DNA from: Salinisphaera sp. UBA1666
GTDB lineage: Bacteria > Pseudomonadota > Gammaproteobacteria > Nevskiales > Salinisphaeraceae
DNA: 52,385 nt
Reading direction: 5' to 3'
NCBI GenBank assembly: GCA_002320455.1
Contig: DCKU01000107.1
Span: forward strand, 1-52,385
Positions 8,839-17,794 of the stretch are shown piece after piece (the stretch's first letter is position 1; the number at the start of each line of letters is the position of its first letter). Made by a program: the position numbers and the translations under genes. The notes below the pieces were generated by a model. The model ran no database searches. It saw nothing but the letters and a program-made list of their open reading frames with translations, and was not told where the DNA came from.

Positions 8839-9882
8839 TCATTGTTTGTCTTCCACTCGGGACAGTCGCGCCTCGATCTTGTCCAGCGCCCGGAACAGCG
8901 CCAGACGTCGCCGCCACGTATTGGCTGCCATGGCCCGAAAGGTCGAGGAGTATACCCCGGCCGAGGTGATATCTTTAGGCACCTGGCTGGCCGCGGTGAT
9001 CGTTACGCCATCGGCAATGGTCACGTGATCGCCAATGCCTACGCCGCCGCCGATCATGCATCCGGCACCGATCACGCAGGACCCGGCGATGCCGGTGCAG
9101 CCGGCAATGACCGTATGTTCGCCAATCTGGCAGTTGTGCGCGATATGCACCTGGTTATCGATCTTCACGCCGTCGCCGATCACGGTATCGACCAGGGCGC
9201 CGCGATCGATGGTCGTATTGGCGCCAATCTCAACGTTGTCGCCGAGGACCACACTGGCCAGCTGCGGCACCGGCTCGAGCCCGGCCGGGCCGGCCACCAG
9301 GCCGAAACCCCGCTCGCCGATGACCGCCCCGGCACCGATCAGCGCGTTGGCGCCGATACGCACCCGGTCCTCGATACAGGCCCGAGCGCCGATCCGTGAG
9401 CCCGGGCCAATCGAGGCGCCGGCGCCAATGACCGCGCCCGGCGCGATGATGACCTCGGCCTGGATCCGCGCGTCGGTGCCGATGACGGCCTGAGCGCCGA
9501 TGCGGGCCGACTCGTGGACCGTCGCGCGCGCATCGACGACGGCGGAGCTGGCGACGCCCGTGGCCTGGCACTCCCGCGCGAACTGCGCGGCCAGGCGCGC
9601 AAACGTCAGGCGCGGCTGCTCGCTGACGATGACCGGCCCGTGAAAACGCTCGGCCAATACGGCCGGCAGAATGGCCGCGCCGGCAGCGCTCGCCGCAACT
9701 TCATCGGCCTGTGCCGCCCGTTCGGCGAAGGTGAGATGCTCCGGGCGACCGGGTGAAAGCGCGCAGGCGCCCACCAGTCGGACTTCGGCATCACCGCGCA
9801 CGGACAAATCGGTGCCGGTCACCAGCTCGGCCACCGAGCGCGCGAACGCTGCCTGACGGGTTGGCTCGTTAGACGAATTCAC
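8839..9882 (-). CDS. lpxD: UDP-3-O-(3-hydroxyacyl)glucosamine N-acyltransferase
   Basis: LpxD adds the second 3-hydroxyacyl chain (N-acylation) in lipid A synthesis. It has an N-terminal uridine-binding domain (residues about 1-105, including LTFAERAAQADEV and LTFARLAAQFA). A long left-handed beta helix follows, with catalytic-type His residues in VHIAHNCQIGEH and a short C-terminal helix. At 347 aa it fits E. coli LpxD (341). The start codon is GTG, preceded by GAGGT. Directly upstream is bamA: the skp/ompH gene that usually sits between bamA and lpxD is absent here. Confidence 0.95.
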   Translation of the reverse strand: MNSSNEPTRQAAFARSVAELVTGTDLSVRGDAEVRLVGACALSPGRPEHLTFAERAAQADEVAASAAGAAILPAVLAERFHGPVIVSEQPRLTFARLAAQFARECQATGVASSAVVDARATVHESARIGAQAVIGTDARIQAEVIIAPGAVIGAGASIGPGSRIGARACIEDRVRIGANALIGAGAVIGERGFGLVAGPAGLEPVPQLASVVLGDNVEIGANTTIDRGALVDTVIGDGVKIDNQVHIAHNCQIGEHTVIAGCTGIAGSCVIGAGCMIGGGVGIGDHVTIADGVTITAASQVPKDITSAGVYSSTFRAMAANTWRRRLALFRALDKIEARLSRVEDKQ

Positions 9883-9933
9883 CGGACCTCGCTTGCCCTG
9901 CCACCGGCCCCAAGCGGGGCCAGGTCACGGGGA

Positions 9934-12279
9934 TCAGAAGTTCGCGCCGAAAGAGAACTGGAAGCGGTTCAGCTCGTCGCTGTCGCGCGCTTTTTCGACG
10001 TACGGCGCATAGCTGACACGCAGCAGACCAAAGAACGGCGTGAACCAGTTAAACGACACACCGGCAGATTTACCCAGGTTGCCGATGTCGTAATCGTCGA
10101 CCTTGTCGTAGACGTTACCGATGTCATAGAACACCGTGAAACGCGTGGTCTTGTTGTCCGAATCCAGAAAGGTCGGGATGACCAGATCCGACTGCAACGT
10201 GGTCAGGAACTGCCCGCCGAAGGGGTTGCCGAAGCTGTCCTGCGGGCCGAGACCGCCGTTCTGGAAACCACGCACCGAGCGCGCGCCGCCGCCGAAGAAG
10301 TTGTCGTAGGGCGGTACGTCGCCAGAGCCCCAGTGCGCGGTCTGACCCACGCGCCCGTCGAGCTGAAGCACCAACTTGTCCGAAACCTTGGGCAGCCACG
10401 AGCCAATCCGCAGATAGCGCTGGTGTTGCAGGCTGGTCTTGTAATACTCGAGGTCCGAGCCCGGGCCTTTGATGTTGAACAGCAGTTCGGTCTGCGAACC
10501 GCGGGTCGCGAAGAAGGTTCGGTTACGCGTATCGCGGTTGAAACCGGTCTGAAGTTCGTAGGTCGTTGCACTACGGCCGTTGTCCTCGACGAAGTTGGCC
10601 ACTTCGTCGGAGACCACCTGATCGCCGTCGCGGTTGAGCGCGGTGGTAATTTCGTTGTTCTCGACGCCGATGCCCGCGCGGAAGGTGGTGTATTCCGTAA
10701 TCGGGAAGTTGAAGGTCATCGCCCCGCCGATCGAGTTCAAATCGAAGCTCGACCCGGTACGAATCAGCTGGTCGGTGTTGCGATAGAACGCCGAGAGCGT
10801 GCGCGACACGCCTTCAGGGGTGAAGTACGGGTTGGTATAGCTGCCCGAAATACTCTGGGCGAAATCGTTGGTCTGGGCGTTGACCTGAACCGTATTGCCG
10901 GTGCCGCGGAAGTTGGTGTGCTTGACCCCACCGTTGATCAAGAAACCTTCAGAGTCGGAATACCCCACGCCGGCGTTGATCTGGCCGGCCGCACGCTCGG
11001 ACACGTTGTAGTTGATATCTACCAGGTCGTCCGAGCCGGGCACCTTCTCGGTGTCGACCCGCACGTCCTGCATGAAGGGCAGACGGGCCAGGCGCGTGCG
11101 TGAACGCTGGATGGCCCGACGTGAGTATGGCGCCCCTTCGAACTGACGCATTTCACGGCGCAGCGTCTCGTCGTTGGTCTTGTCGTTGCCGTTGAACACG
11201 ATTTGGCGGACATAGGTCCGCTTGCCCGGATCCACGAAGAACGTCAGATCGACCGTTTTGTTCTCATCGTCGATCTTGGTCAGCGGGTCGACGCTGGCAA
11301 AGGCATACCCAAAATCGGCGAGCCCTGAGCTGATGTTGTCGGCCGAGCCCTGAACCTTCTGGCGCGAAAAGATATCCCCCGCCTTAACGTTGACACGGCG
11401 CTGGAGCGAAGCCTCCGGCACGATCATGCTGCCGGCGAACTTGAAGTTGTCGATGGTGTACTGCTCGCCCTCTTCGACGTTAATCGTCAAGAAGACGTCC
11501 CGCTTGTCAGGCGACAGCGAGACCTGCACCGAGCTGACGTTGAAGCGGATATAGCCGCGGTTCTGATAATAAGAGTTCAGCGACTCCAGATCACCGACGA
11601 GCTTTTCTCGCGAGTAGCGATCGGGGTGTTTCCAGAACGTCAACGGATGGGTATAGAACGCCGACGCTGGCTTGAGCGCAAAGACTTCCTTGAGTTCATC
11701 ATCGGAAAACGTTTCGTTGCCGATGATGTTGATGTCCTTGATGGATGCGACCGGACCTTCATCGACCTTGATCGAGATCGCGACCCGGTTGTTACCGAGA
11801 TCGCGCACGTCGGTATCGATATTGACGCTGTAATAGCCGTTGGCGTAGTACTGCCGACGCAGCTCCTGGCCCAGCGAGTCGAGCAGTGAGCGTTTGTACA
11901 GTTCACCGCGGGCAAGGCCCTGCTCCTTGAGCGCCTTCTTGAGCTGATCGCCCCCGATCGCCTTATTGCCCGTGAGCTGAAAACTGGCGATCTCGGGGCG
12001 CTCGGCCACGTTGACCACCAGCACGTTGCCGCGCCGATCCAGGGTGACGTTCTCGAACAGTCCCGAATCGTACAGCGCGCGAATCGCCTGCTGGGCGCGA
12101 TCTTCGCTCATCCGGTCACCGACCGAGACCGGCAGGTAGGTCAGTACCGTACCCGGCTCGAGGCGCTGAACGCCCTCGACGCGAATATTCGAAATCTGGA
12201 AGTCGTAGGACTGGGCAAAACTGCCCGCCGCGTACGCAACCATGAACACGCCGGCGGCGCGCGCTACCTTTCCAGCCAT
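9934..12279 (-). CDS. bamA: Outer membrane protein assembly factor BamA
   Basis: BamA is the essential Omp85 insertase that folds beta-barrel proteins into the outer membrane. It starts with a signal peptide (cleavage likely after GSFA, about residue 23). Five POTRA domains follow (to about residue 420, beginning FQISNIRVEGVQRLEPGTV), then a 16-strand barrel. The barrel holds the conserved GGGARSVRGFQNGGLGP loop (VRGF-type motif) and ends with the aromatic C-terminal signature FQFSFGANF. The length is 781 aa against 810 in E. coli. The ATG at 12279 is preceded by GGAG at an 8-nt spacing. It follows rseP by 13 nt, the usual order. Confidence 0.97.
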   Translation of the reverse strand: MAGKVARAAGVFMVAYAAGSFAQSYDFQISNIRVEGVQRLEPGTVLTYLPVSVGDRMSEDRAQQAIRALYDSGLFENVTLDRRGNVLVVNVAERPEIASFQLTGNKAIGGDQLKKALKEQGLARGELYKRSLLDSLGQELRRQYYANGYYSVNIDTDVRDLGNNRVAISIKVDEGPVASIKDINIIGNETFSDDELKEVFALKPASAFYTHPLTFWKHPDRYSREKLVGDLESLNSYYQNRGYIRFNVSSVQVSLSPDKRDVFLTINVEEGEQYTIDNFKFAGSMIVPEASLQRRVNVKAGDIFSRQKVQGSADNISSGLADFGYAFASVDPLTKIDDENKTVDLTFFVDPGKRTYVRQIVFNGNDKTNDETLRREMRQFEGAPYSRRAIQRSRTRLARLPFMQDVRVDTEKVPGSDDLVDINYNVSERAAGQINAGVGYSDSEGFLINGGVKHTNFRGTGNTVQVNAQTNDFAQSISGSYTNPYFTPEGVSRTLSAFYRNTDQLIRTGSSFDLNSIGGAMTFNFPITEYTTFRAGIGVENNEITTALNRDGDQVVSDEVANFVEDNGRSATTYELQTGFNRDTRNRTFFATRGSQTELLFNIKGPGSDLEYYKTSLQHQRYLRIGSWLPKVSDKLVLQLDGRVGQTAHWGSGDVPPYDNFFGGGARSVRGFQNGGLGPQDSFGNPFGGQFLTTLQSDLVIPTFLDSDNKTTRFTVFYDIGNVYDKVDDYDIGNLGKSAGVSFNWFTPFFGLLRVSYAPYVEKARDSDELNRFQFSFGANF

Positions 12280-12292
12280 ATATAAAGCTCCG

Positions 12293-13651
12293 CTACCCGA
12301 GCAAGCGCAGGATATCGTTATAAAACGCTACGGTCATGAGTAGAAGCAGTGCCGCCATTCCGACCTGCTGACCCGCAGCCTGTACCGCCTCGGATAGAGG
12401 CTGGCCCCGAATCCATTCGACCGCATAATACAGAAGATGCCCCCCGTCCAACACCGGGATGGGCAAGAGGTTGATCAGCGCCAAGTTGATGCTGATAAAC
12501 GCCAAAAAACTGATGAACGCCACCACGCCGACGGCCGCGCTCTGTCCGGCCACGGTCGCGATCTGCACCGGGCCGCCGATGTTGCGCCATGAGACATCAC
12601 CGACGATCATGCGCCCGATCAATCGCACCGACAGTGCGCTCAGCTCCCAGGTACGGGCGCCGGCGGCCGGCAGCGCGGCTAGCGGGCCCAGTTGGCGCGT
12701 GGTTTGTAAGCCCTCAAGCGCTGAGGGATCAACCGTGATGGCGGCCCCCAAACGGCCTTGACGCTGACCGTCGACGTCCACGGCCCTGATATGCACCGAC
12801 ACAGTACGTGTCTGACCGCCGCGTACGACGGTAAATGACAGACGTTGCCCCGGGCTGGCCTGGACGATCTCAACCAGACGCGACGGCGAGTCAACCGGCT
12901 GTCCGTCGATGGCCTGGATACGATCGCCGCTTTTCAAGCCGGCCGCAGCTGCGGCCGAGTCGTCCACGATATGATCGAGGATAGGCGTGGCGCGCGGCTG
13001 ATACTGGCTTAGGCCAAGCGTTGCGAACAGCTCGTCCGGCTCGGCCGGAACGCCCGCCATGTCGAGAGTGACCCTGCGCTGCCCGCCGTTTTCAGCACTG
13101 ACATCCGCGGTAACGGCTTTCTGATCGAGACCGCGCTCGACGAGCGTCATGCGCAGATCTTGCCAGTCGGCGATTTCTTGGCCATTGATGGCCGTAATCT
13201 CGTCGCCGGCGCCCAATCCGGCTCGTGCCGCTATCGTGCCCTCAGCCGGCGCGTCGATAATCGGCTTCATACCGGGCACCCCGATCATGAAGACGAGCCA
13301 GTAGGCCAGAACCGCAAACGCGATGTTGATGCCCGGCCCGGCCGCTACGATCGCGATACGCCGCCAGGGATGGACCCGATTGAAAGCATAGGGCTGATCG
13401 GCCTCGGCGACCGGGCCTTCACGCTCGTCGAGCATTTTCACATAGCCGCCAAGCGGCAGCGCGGACAGCCAGTATTCAATGCCGGTTTTACGGCTCGTCC
13501 AGCCTACAACGCGCGTTCCGAAGCCGATGGAATAACGCAGCACCCGCACGCCGAGCTTGCGCGCGACCCAGTAGTGGCCGAACTCGTGTACGGCGACGAG
13601 AACGCCGATGGCCACGAGAAACGACAATACGGAGACGAGAAGCTGGCTCAT
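12293..13651 (-). CDS. rseP: Site-2 protease RseP
   Basis: RseP is an inner-membrane zinc metalloprotease that cuts anti-sigma factors such as RseA within the membrane, releasing the envelope-stress sigma factor. HEFGH at residues 22-26 supplies the zinc ligands and catalytic Glu in the first membrane helix. Two PDZ domains occupy about residues 110-290. The third zinc ligand is in NLLPIPVLDGG near the C-terminus, followed by a last membrane helix. The length of 452 aa is standard. It lies directly behind cdsA with only about 55 nt between them. The dxr gene that most relatives carry in this gap is absent. Confidence 0.96.
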   Translation of the reverse strand: MSQLLVSVLSFLVAIGVLVAVHEFGHYWVARKLGVRVLRYSIGFGTRVVGWTSRKTGIEYWLSALPLGGYVKMLDEREGPVAEADQPYAFNRVHPWRRIAIVAAGPGINIAFAVLAYWLVFMIGVPGMKPIIDAPAEGTIAARAGLGAGDEITAINGQEIADWQDLRMTLVERGLDQKAVTADVSAENGGQRRVTLDMAGVPAEPDELFATLGLSQYQPRATPILDHIVDDSAAAAAGLKSGDRIQAIDGQPVDSPSRLVEIVQASPGQRLSFTVVRGGQTRTVSVHIRAVDVDGQRQGRLGAAITVDPSALEGLQTTRQLGPLAALPAAGARTWELSALSVRLIGRMIVGDVSWRNIGGPVQIATVAGQSAAVGVVAFISFLAFISINLALINLLPIPVLDGGHLLYYAVEWIRGQPLSEAVQAAGQQVGMAALLLLMTVAFYNDILRLLG

Positions 13652-13706
13652 GTCACGGGCTCGGAAAACGAACGAGACGCGGGTTGCAATCGATTGTCGA
13701 CGGCAT

Positions 13707-14528
13707 CTAGCTCGACAGCCACAGTCCGATCACGAACCAAGGCGCAGCTGCGATCAGACTGTCCAGCCGGTCAAGAACGCCCCCGTGACCGGGAAACAGC
13801 GACCCGCTGTCTTTTAAGCCCGCCGAGCGCTTGAACATGCTGATGGTCAAATCACCCACGACCGACACCAATGCAATAGCAGCACCCATGACGGCGAACG
13901 CGAGTATACGCGGCGTCGGCAATCCCAGAACGAACGCCCCCGCCGCGCCCAGCACCGCCGCGCTCAGCACACCGCCATAAACTCCCTCACGGGTCTTGCC
14001 GGGGCTGACGTTTGGAATCAGCTTGTGACGTCCCATCGTCTTGCCGGCAACATAAGCCCCGGTGTCTGCGCCCCAGATCATGAAGCACAACACCAGGATC
14101 AGCGCAGGGCCGGCGGGCCGGTGGTGAATTACCCCGAGTGCGGCCACCGGCGCGCTTAGCACCAGACATCCGACCAGTGCCGCCAAAAAGGTCTGCCCGA
14201 GCGTTGCCGGCCAGGCGCGTGGAAAGCGTCGCAACAGCGCGACGACAGCGAGCCAGAACACACACGCCAGGCCGATCAGCGCGGTCCCTGCCACACCGGC
14301 AAAGGCTGGGCCGGCCGCCGCCCAGACGAGCGCGATCACGATCCCGACCAGTAGCGCGAACAACGCGCGCTGGCCGCGATCCAGGCCCATCATACCCGAC
14401 CACTCCCAGGCCCCGACCAGCATCAGCGCGGACACCACGACAACAAGGCCTGCCGTAGGCAGCCACAGGATGGCTGCGATAGCCACCGGCAAGGCAACGA
14501 GCGCGGTCAGTATTCGTGTTTTGAGCAT
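13707..14528 (-). CDS. cdsA: Phosphatidate cytidylyltransferase
   Basis: CdsA makes CDP-diacylglycerol from phosphatidate and CTP, the precursor of all major phospholipids. It is a multi-pass membrane protein of 273 aa with hydrophobic segments from residue 7 onward. The C-terminal CTP-transferase signature is visible: SMFKRSAGLKDSGSLFPGHG followed by GVLDRLDS. The start ATG at 14528 has AAAGG upstream. It sits 89 nt after uppS and upstream of rseP. The uppS-cdsA pairing is typical, with undecaprenyl and phospholipid precursor synthesis in one operon. Confidence 0.95.
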   Translation of the reverse strand: MLKTRILTALVALPVAIAAILWLPTAGLVVVVSALMLVGAWEWSGMMGLDRGQRALFALLVGIVIALVWAAAGPAFAGVAGTALIGLACVFWLAVVALLRRFPRAWPATLGQTFLAALVGCLVLSAPVAALGVIHHRPAGPALILVLCFMIWGADTGAYVAGKTMGRHKLIPNVSPGKTREGVYGGVLSAAVLGAAGAFVLGLPTPRILAFAVMGAAIALVSVVGDLTISMFKRSAGLKDSGSLFPGHGGVLDRLDSLIAAAPWFVIGLWLSS

Positions 14529-14617
14529 GCAAGAGCCTTTGGATGGGCCGATGCGGCGCTCACCGACTGCTCACGCCGCGTACGAGTTGGTCCCAACTCG
14601 TGCAAGACGCCTTTGAG

Positions 14618-15358
14618 CTAGGCGTGTGAGGCACCGGCAGCGACGTTACCGAAACGTCGCTCGCGACGGGTAAACCAGTCGATGGCTGCGTGCAGCGTAT
14701 CGGCGTGAAAATCCGGCCACAGCACGTCGGTGAAATAAAGTTCGCTGTAGGCGGCCTCCCACAGCAGAAAATTCGACAGGCGGGATTCCCCGCCGGTACG
14801 AATCAGCAGATCAGGGGCACTGCAGTGAGCGAGGCTCAACCCGGCCCCGAAGACAGATTCATCGATGCCGTCCGGGTCGAGCGTGCCGGACCTAGCCTGC
14901 CGCGCCAGCTCACGCGCCTGTCGCACCACGTCCCAGCGACCGCCGTAGTCCACAGCGATATTCAGCCGCAATCCGTCGTTGGCGGCCGTATGCGCCTCGC
15001 TGCGCTGCATTTCCTGGATCAGGCCCTCCGGGAAACGCGAACGGCTGCCTACGAAGTCCATGCGTACGTTGTTCGCGTGCAGCGCTGCCAGCTCTTTCTT
15101 GATGGTGCGCCGCAACAGATTCAGCAGCAGTCGAACCTCGTGGGCCGGCCGACGCCAATTCTCGCTGGAAAAAGCGTACAGCGTCAGCGCCTCGACGCCG
15201 GCCTTCGAGGCCACCTCCACGATCTCATGGGCAACGCGCGCACCGCGGCGATGGCCAGCGGCTCTGGGCAGCCCTCGCGCCCGAGCCCAGCGACCGTTGC
15301 CATCCATGATGATCGCCACATGCCGCGGGCCACTAATTTGACCGTCGCCTCTGCCCAT
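14618..15358 (-). CDS. uppS: Undecaprenyl diphosphate synthase (cis-prenyltransferase)
   Basis: UppS condenses eight IPP units onto FPP with cis geometry, giving the C55 carrier lipid for peptidoglycan and O-antigen. The motif HVAIIMDGNGRWA puts the catalytic Asp at residue 19. YAFSSENW, the LLIRTGGESRLSNFLLW segment and ELYFTDVLWPDF are further family landmarks. At 246 aa it is normal. Its start shares one base with the frr stop, so the frr-uppS pair is translationally coupled. It consumes IPP, whose source is an open question given the missing dxr and ispH genes nearby. Confidence 0.96.
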   Translation of the reverse strand: MGRGDGQISGPRHVAIIMDGNGRWARARGLPRAAGHRRGARVAHEIVEVASKAGVEALTLYAFSSENWRRPAHEVRLLLNLLRRTIKKELAALHANNVRMDFVGSRSRFPEGLIQEMQRSEAHTAANDGLRLNIAVDYGGRWDVVRQARELARQARSGTLDPDGIDESVFGAGLSLAHCSAPDLLIRTGGESRLSNFLLWEAAYSELYFTDVLWPDFHADTLHAAIDWFTRRERRFGNVAAGASHA

Positions 15359-15915
15359 CAGACCGTCATGATCTCCTGTTCCTTGGCTGCCAACGCGTTA
15401 TCGATGCGCTCCACATGCTCGTCGGTGAGCTTTTGAATGCGCTCCTCACCGCCGTGTTGGTCGTCCTCGGTGATCTCTTTTTCCTTGACCAGTTCTTTGA
15501 GATCAGCGTTCGCATCACGACGCACATTACGCACCGCCACCCGTGCATCTTCGGCTTCCGAGCGCAGGATCTTAACCATGTCCTTGCGCCGCTCTTCGGT
15601 CATCGGCGGAAACACGATACGAATAACCGAGCCGGCCGTGGAGGGATTCAAGCCTAGATCCGCACTCATGATGGCTTTTTCTACCTTCTGCACCATCGTC
15701 TTTTCGTAGGGCATGATCGTGATGGTGCGGGCATCCTCCGTAGCGACGTTGGCGGCCTGATTCAGCGGCACCTCGACGCCGTAGTACTCGACCGTCACGT
15801 GGTCCAGCAGTGACGTAGACGCGCGGCCGGTGCGAATCTTGGCGAAGTCCTCATGCATCACGCTGATGGTCTTATCCATGCGCTGCTTGGCGTCCTGGCA
15901 AATATCGTCGATCAT
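15358..15915 (-). CDS. frr: Ribosome recycling factor
   Basis: RRF works with EF-G to split post-termination ribosomes. It is 185 aa, exactly the family length. FAKIRTGRASTSLLDHV near the N-terminus, TITIMPYEKTMVQKVEKAI, and VIRIVFPPMTEERRKDMVK are the conserved segments of the three-helix bundle and small beta domain. The ATG overlaps the pyrH stop by 4 nt (ATGA), and its stop overlaps the uppS start. The order pyrH-frr-uppS is conserved in most proteobacteria. Confidence 0.97.
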   Translation of the reverse strand: MIDDICQDAKQRMDKTISVMHEDFAKIRTGRASTSLLDHVTVEYYGVEVPLNQAANVATEDARTITIMPYEKTMVQKVEKAIMSADLGLNPSTAGSVIRIVFPPMTEERRKDMVKILRSEAEDARVAVRNVRRDANADLKELVKEKEITEDDQHGGEERIQKLTDEHVERIDNALAAKEQEIMTV

Positions 15916-16661
15916 CGATTAACTCTCGTTTGATTGTTGTCGACCAACGTGCCGACGTCGTCGGCACCCATGGCGATCCGCATTAGATCTCCCGGGCGAT
16001 TGATATCGAACACCCGCAGCGGCATACCGTTGTCGCGGCACAGCACGATAGCGGTCGTGTCCATCACGCCGAGGCGCTGGTCGATGACTTCGTCGTAGGT
16101 CAGATGGGTATAACGGGTCGCGCTCGTGTCGGTGAAGGGATCCGCGCTGTAAATGCCGTCGACCTTGGTCGCCTTGAGCATGAGATCGGCGTTGATCTCG
16201 ATTGCGCGCAGGCTGGCCGCGGAATCCGTCGTAAAAAAGGGATTGCCCGTGCCGGCTGCGAAGACCACGACCCGCCCTTTCTCCAGATGTCGGATGGCGC
16301 GGCGCCGAATATAATCCTCGCAGACCTGATTGATACGCACGGCCGACATCACCCGCGCATTCAAACCCGCATGTTCGACGGCGTCCTGCAGCGCCAGCGC
16401 GTTGATCACGGTCGCCAGCATGCCCATCTGGTCGCCCGTAACGCGATCCATGCCGCGACCGGCCAAACCCACGCCGCGGAATATATTGCCGCCGCCGACC
16501 ACAAGAGCCACCTGTACCCGGGCTTCCACCAGCTCTCGAACCTCACCGGCCAGCCGCTCGACCACGTCGGCCGAAATGCCGTATTCCCCGCGCCCCATGA
16601 GCGCTTCGCCGCTCAACTTCAACAATACGCGACGATAGGCAGGAATCGGTTTATCGGTCAT
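15912..16661 (-). CDS. pyrH: UMP kinase
   Basis: PyrH phosphorylates UMP to UDP. It is an amino-acid-kinase-fold hexamer feeding pyrimidine nucleotide pools. The N-terminal motif VLLKLSGEALMG, the glycine loop VVGGGNIFRG, TGNPFFTTDSAA and the KATKVDGIYSADP segment define it. The start was set to MTDKPIPAYRR (16661), giving 249 aa. A TTG- or GTG-type upstream extension would add eight unrelated residues. An extended -10 promoter candidate lies about 33 nt upstream (16694-16702). It probably heads the long minus-strand run down to tilS. Confidence 0.96.
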   Translation of the reverse strand: MTDKPIPAYRRVLLKLSGEALMGRGEYGISADVVERLAGEVRELVEARVQVALVVGGGNIFRGVGLAGRGMDRVTGDQMGMLATVINALALQDAVEHAGLNARVMSAVRINQVCEDYIRRRAIRHLEKGRVVVFAAGTGNPFFTTDSAASLRAIEINADLMLKATKVDGIYSADPFTDTSATRYTHLTYDEVIDQRLGVMDTTAIVLCRDNGMPLRVFDINRPGDLMRIAMGADDVGTLVDNNQTRVNR

Positions 16662-16693
16662 GAAGCAGAGCCTGGCTGGTGGCAAACGCGCGG

Positions 16694-16702
16694 ATTATGT
16701 CA
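16694..16702 (-). promoter_or_regulatory. Candidate extended -10 promoter for pyrH
   Basis: Read on the minus strand, TGACATAAT forms an extended -10 (TGn plus CATAAT) about 33 nt before the pyrH start. No good -35 box is visible at 17-18 nt. A promoter is expected here because tsf ends upstream in a strong terminator. It is a motif match only. Confidence 0.35.
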
Positions 16703-16789
16703 TACCCGGCGGGCACGATCGCAGCGCTTTTATGATTAATGCGGCCTGATGTGTACTGATGGCGCGGGCGTTGTTCGGATGTCGCGCAT

Positions 16790-16818
16790 AAAAAAGCCGG
16801 CTGTCGCGACAGCCGGCT
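16790..16818 (-). terminator. Rho-independent terminator of rpsB-tsf
   Basis: A perfect 24-nt palindrome (AGCCGGCTGTCG and its mirror, 16795-16818) is followed on the minus strand by a T tract (A-run 16790-16795 on the plus strand). It lies 20 nt after the tsf stop and isolates rpsB-tsf from pyrH. Confidence 0.85.
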
Positions 16819-16837
16819 CGATCGCCCAAGCGATGGA

Positions 16838-17719
16838 TCAGGCCGACGTGCCGGCCTGCTTTTTCACCTCTTCGGCAAAGTCTTCTTCTTTCTTCTCGAT
16901 GCCCTCGCCCACTTCCAGACGAGCGAATGCCGTGATCTTGGCATTCTGGTCGGCGGCCAACTTGCCTACGGTGGTGTCGGGGTCCTTGACGAAGGGCTGA
17001 CCCACCAGCGTGATCTCGCCGAGGAACTTGTTCAGACGACCTTCGACCATCTTCTCGATGATGTCATCAGGCTTGCCCGAATCTCGCGCCTGGGCCATCA
17101 GCATCTCTTTTTCAGAGTTGCGACGCTCTTCGGGCACGTCTTCGGTGGACAAAAAGGCCGGATTGGTGGCCGCGACGTGCATCGCGAGATCCCGCGCCAG
17201 CGACTCGTTACCGCCTTCAACCGCCACCACGCTGGCGATCCGCGCGCCATGCGAGTAGACATCCAGATTGCCACCGACCGCTTCAACGCGCGCGAACCGA
17301 CGCACGTCAATCTTCTCACCCAGCTTGGCGGTCAGCTCGCGACGGCGGTCGTCGACGGTTTGGCCGGCCAAATGCAGGTCGTTGACCTCTTCAGCCGACA
17401 TCGGCTGTTTCTCCAGGATCAACGCGGCCAGCGCGTCGGCGAATTCAACGAACTCTTCGTTCTTGCCGACAAAATCGGTTTCGCAGTTGACTTCGACGAG
17501 CACGGCCGCGTCCTTAGCGGTCGACGTTGCCGTGGCGATACGACCTTCGGCAGCCACACGGCCCGCCTTCTTGTCGGCCTTGGCCAGGCCTTCGCGACGC
17601 ATGTTCTCGGCAGCAGCCTCGATATCACCGTCGGTGGCGGTCAGCGCTTTTTTGCACTCCATCATGCCAGCGCCGGTGCGCTCGCGGAGTTCTTTGACCA
17701 GAGCGGCACTAATTGCCAT
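16838..17719 (-). CDS. tsf: Translation elongation factor Ts
   Basis: EF-Ts is the guanine nucleotide exchange factor for EF-Tu. The N-terminal UBA-like part is ALVKELRERTGAGMMECKKA. The core interaction segment CETDFVGKNEEFVEF and the later DVPEERRNSEKEML region are typical. The length is 293 aa against 283 in E. coli. The ATG at 17719 follows GGAG at a good distance. It lies 75 nt after rpsB, the universal rpsB-tsf pair, and ends before a strong terminator. Confidence 0.97.
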   Translation of the reverse strand: MAISAALVKELRERTGAGMMECKKALTATDGDIEAAAENMRREGLAKADKKAGRVAAEGRIATATSTAKDAAVLVEVNCETDFVGKNEEFVEFADALAALILEKQPMSAEEVNDLHLAGQTVDDRRRELTAKLGEKIDVRRFARVEAVGGNLDVYSHGARIASVVAVEGGNESLARDLAMHVAATNPAFLSTEDVPEERRNSEKEMLMAQARDSGKPDDIIEKMVEGRLNKFLGEITLVGQPFVKDPDTTVGKLAADQNAKITAFARLEVGEGIEKKEEDFAEEVKKQAGTSA

Positions 17720-17794
17720 GTCTTACTCCAGAAATAAATCGGTAGATAAGCGCGACCGCCGGCGTGGCGGCCGCGAGAATCGCACGCGTGGTGC

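Noticed and set aside
8569..9399. Plus-strand frames opposite lpxA/fabZ/lpxD
   Set aside because: They arise from the periodic hexapeptide-coding sequence of lpxD read backwards.
8839..9882. Tandem DNA repeats or CRISPR-like pattern in lpxD and lpxA
   Set aside because: The periodicity is imperfect and at the codon level, from hexapeptide repeats of the beta helix. No CRISPR array is seen anywhere in the window.
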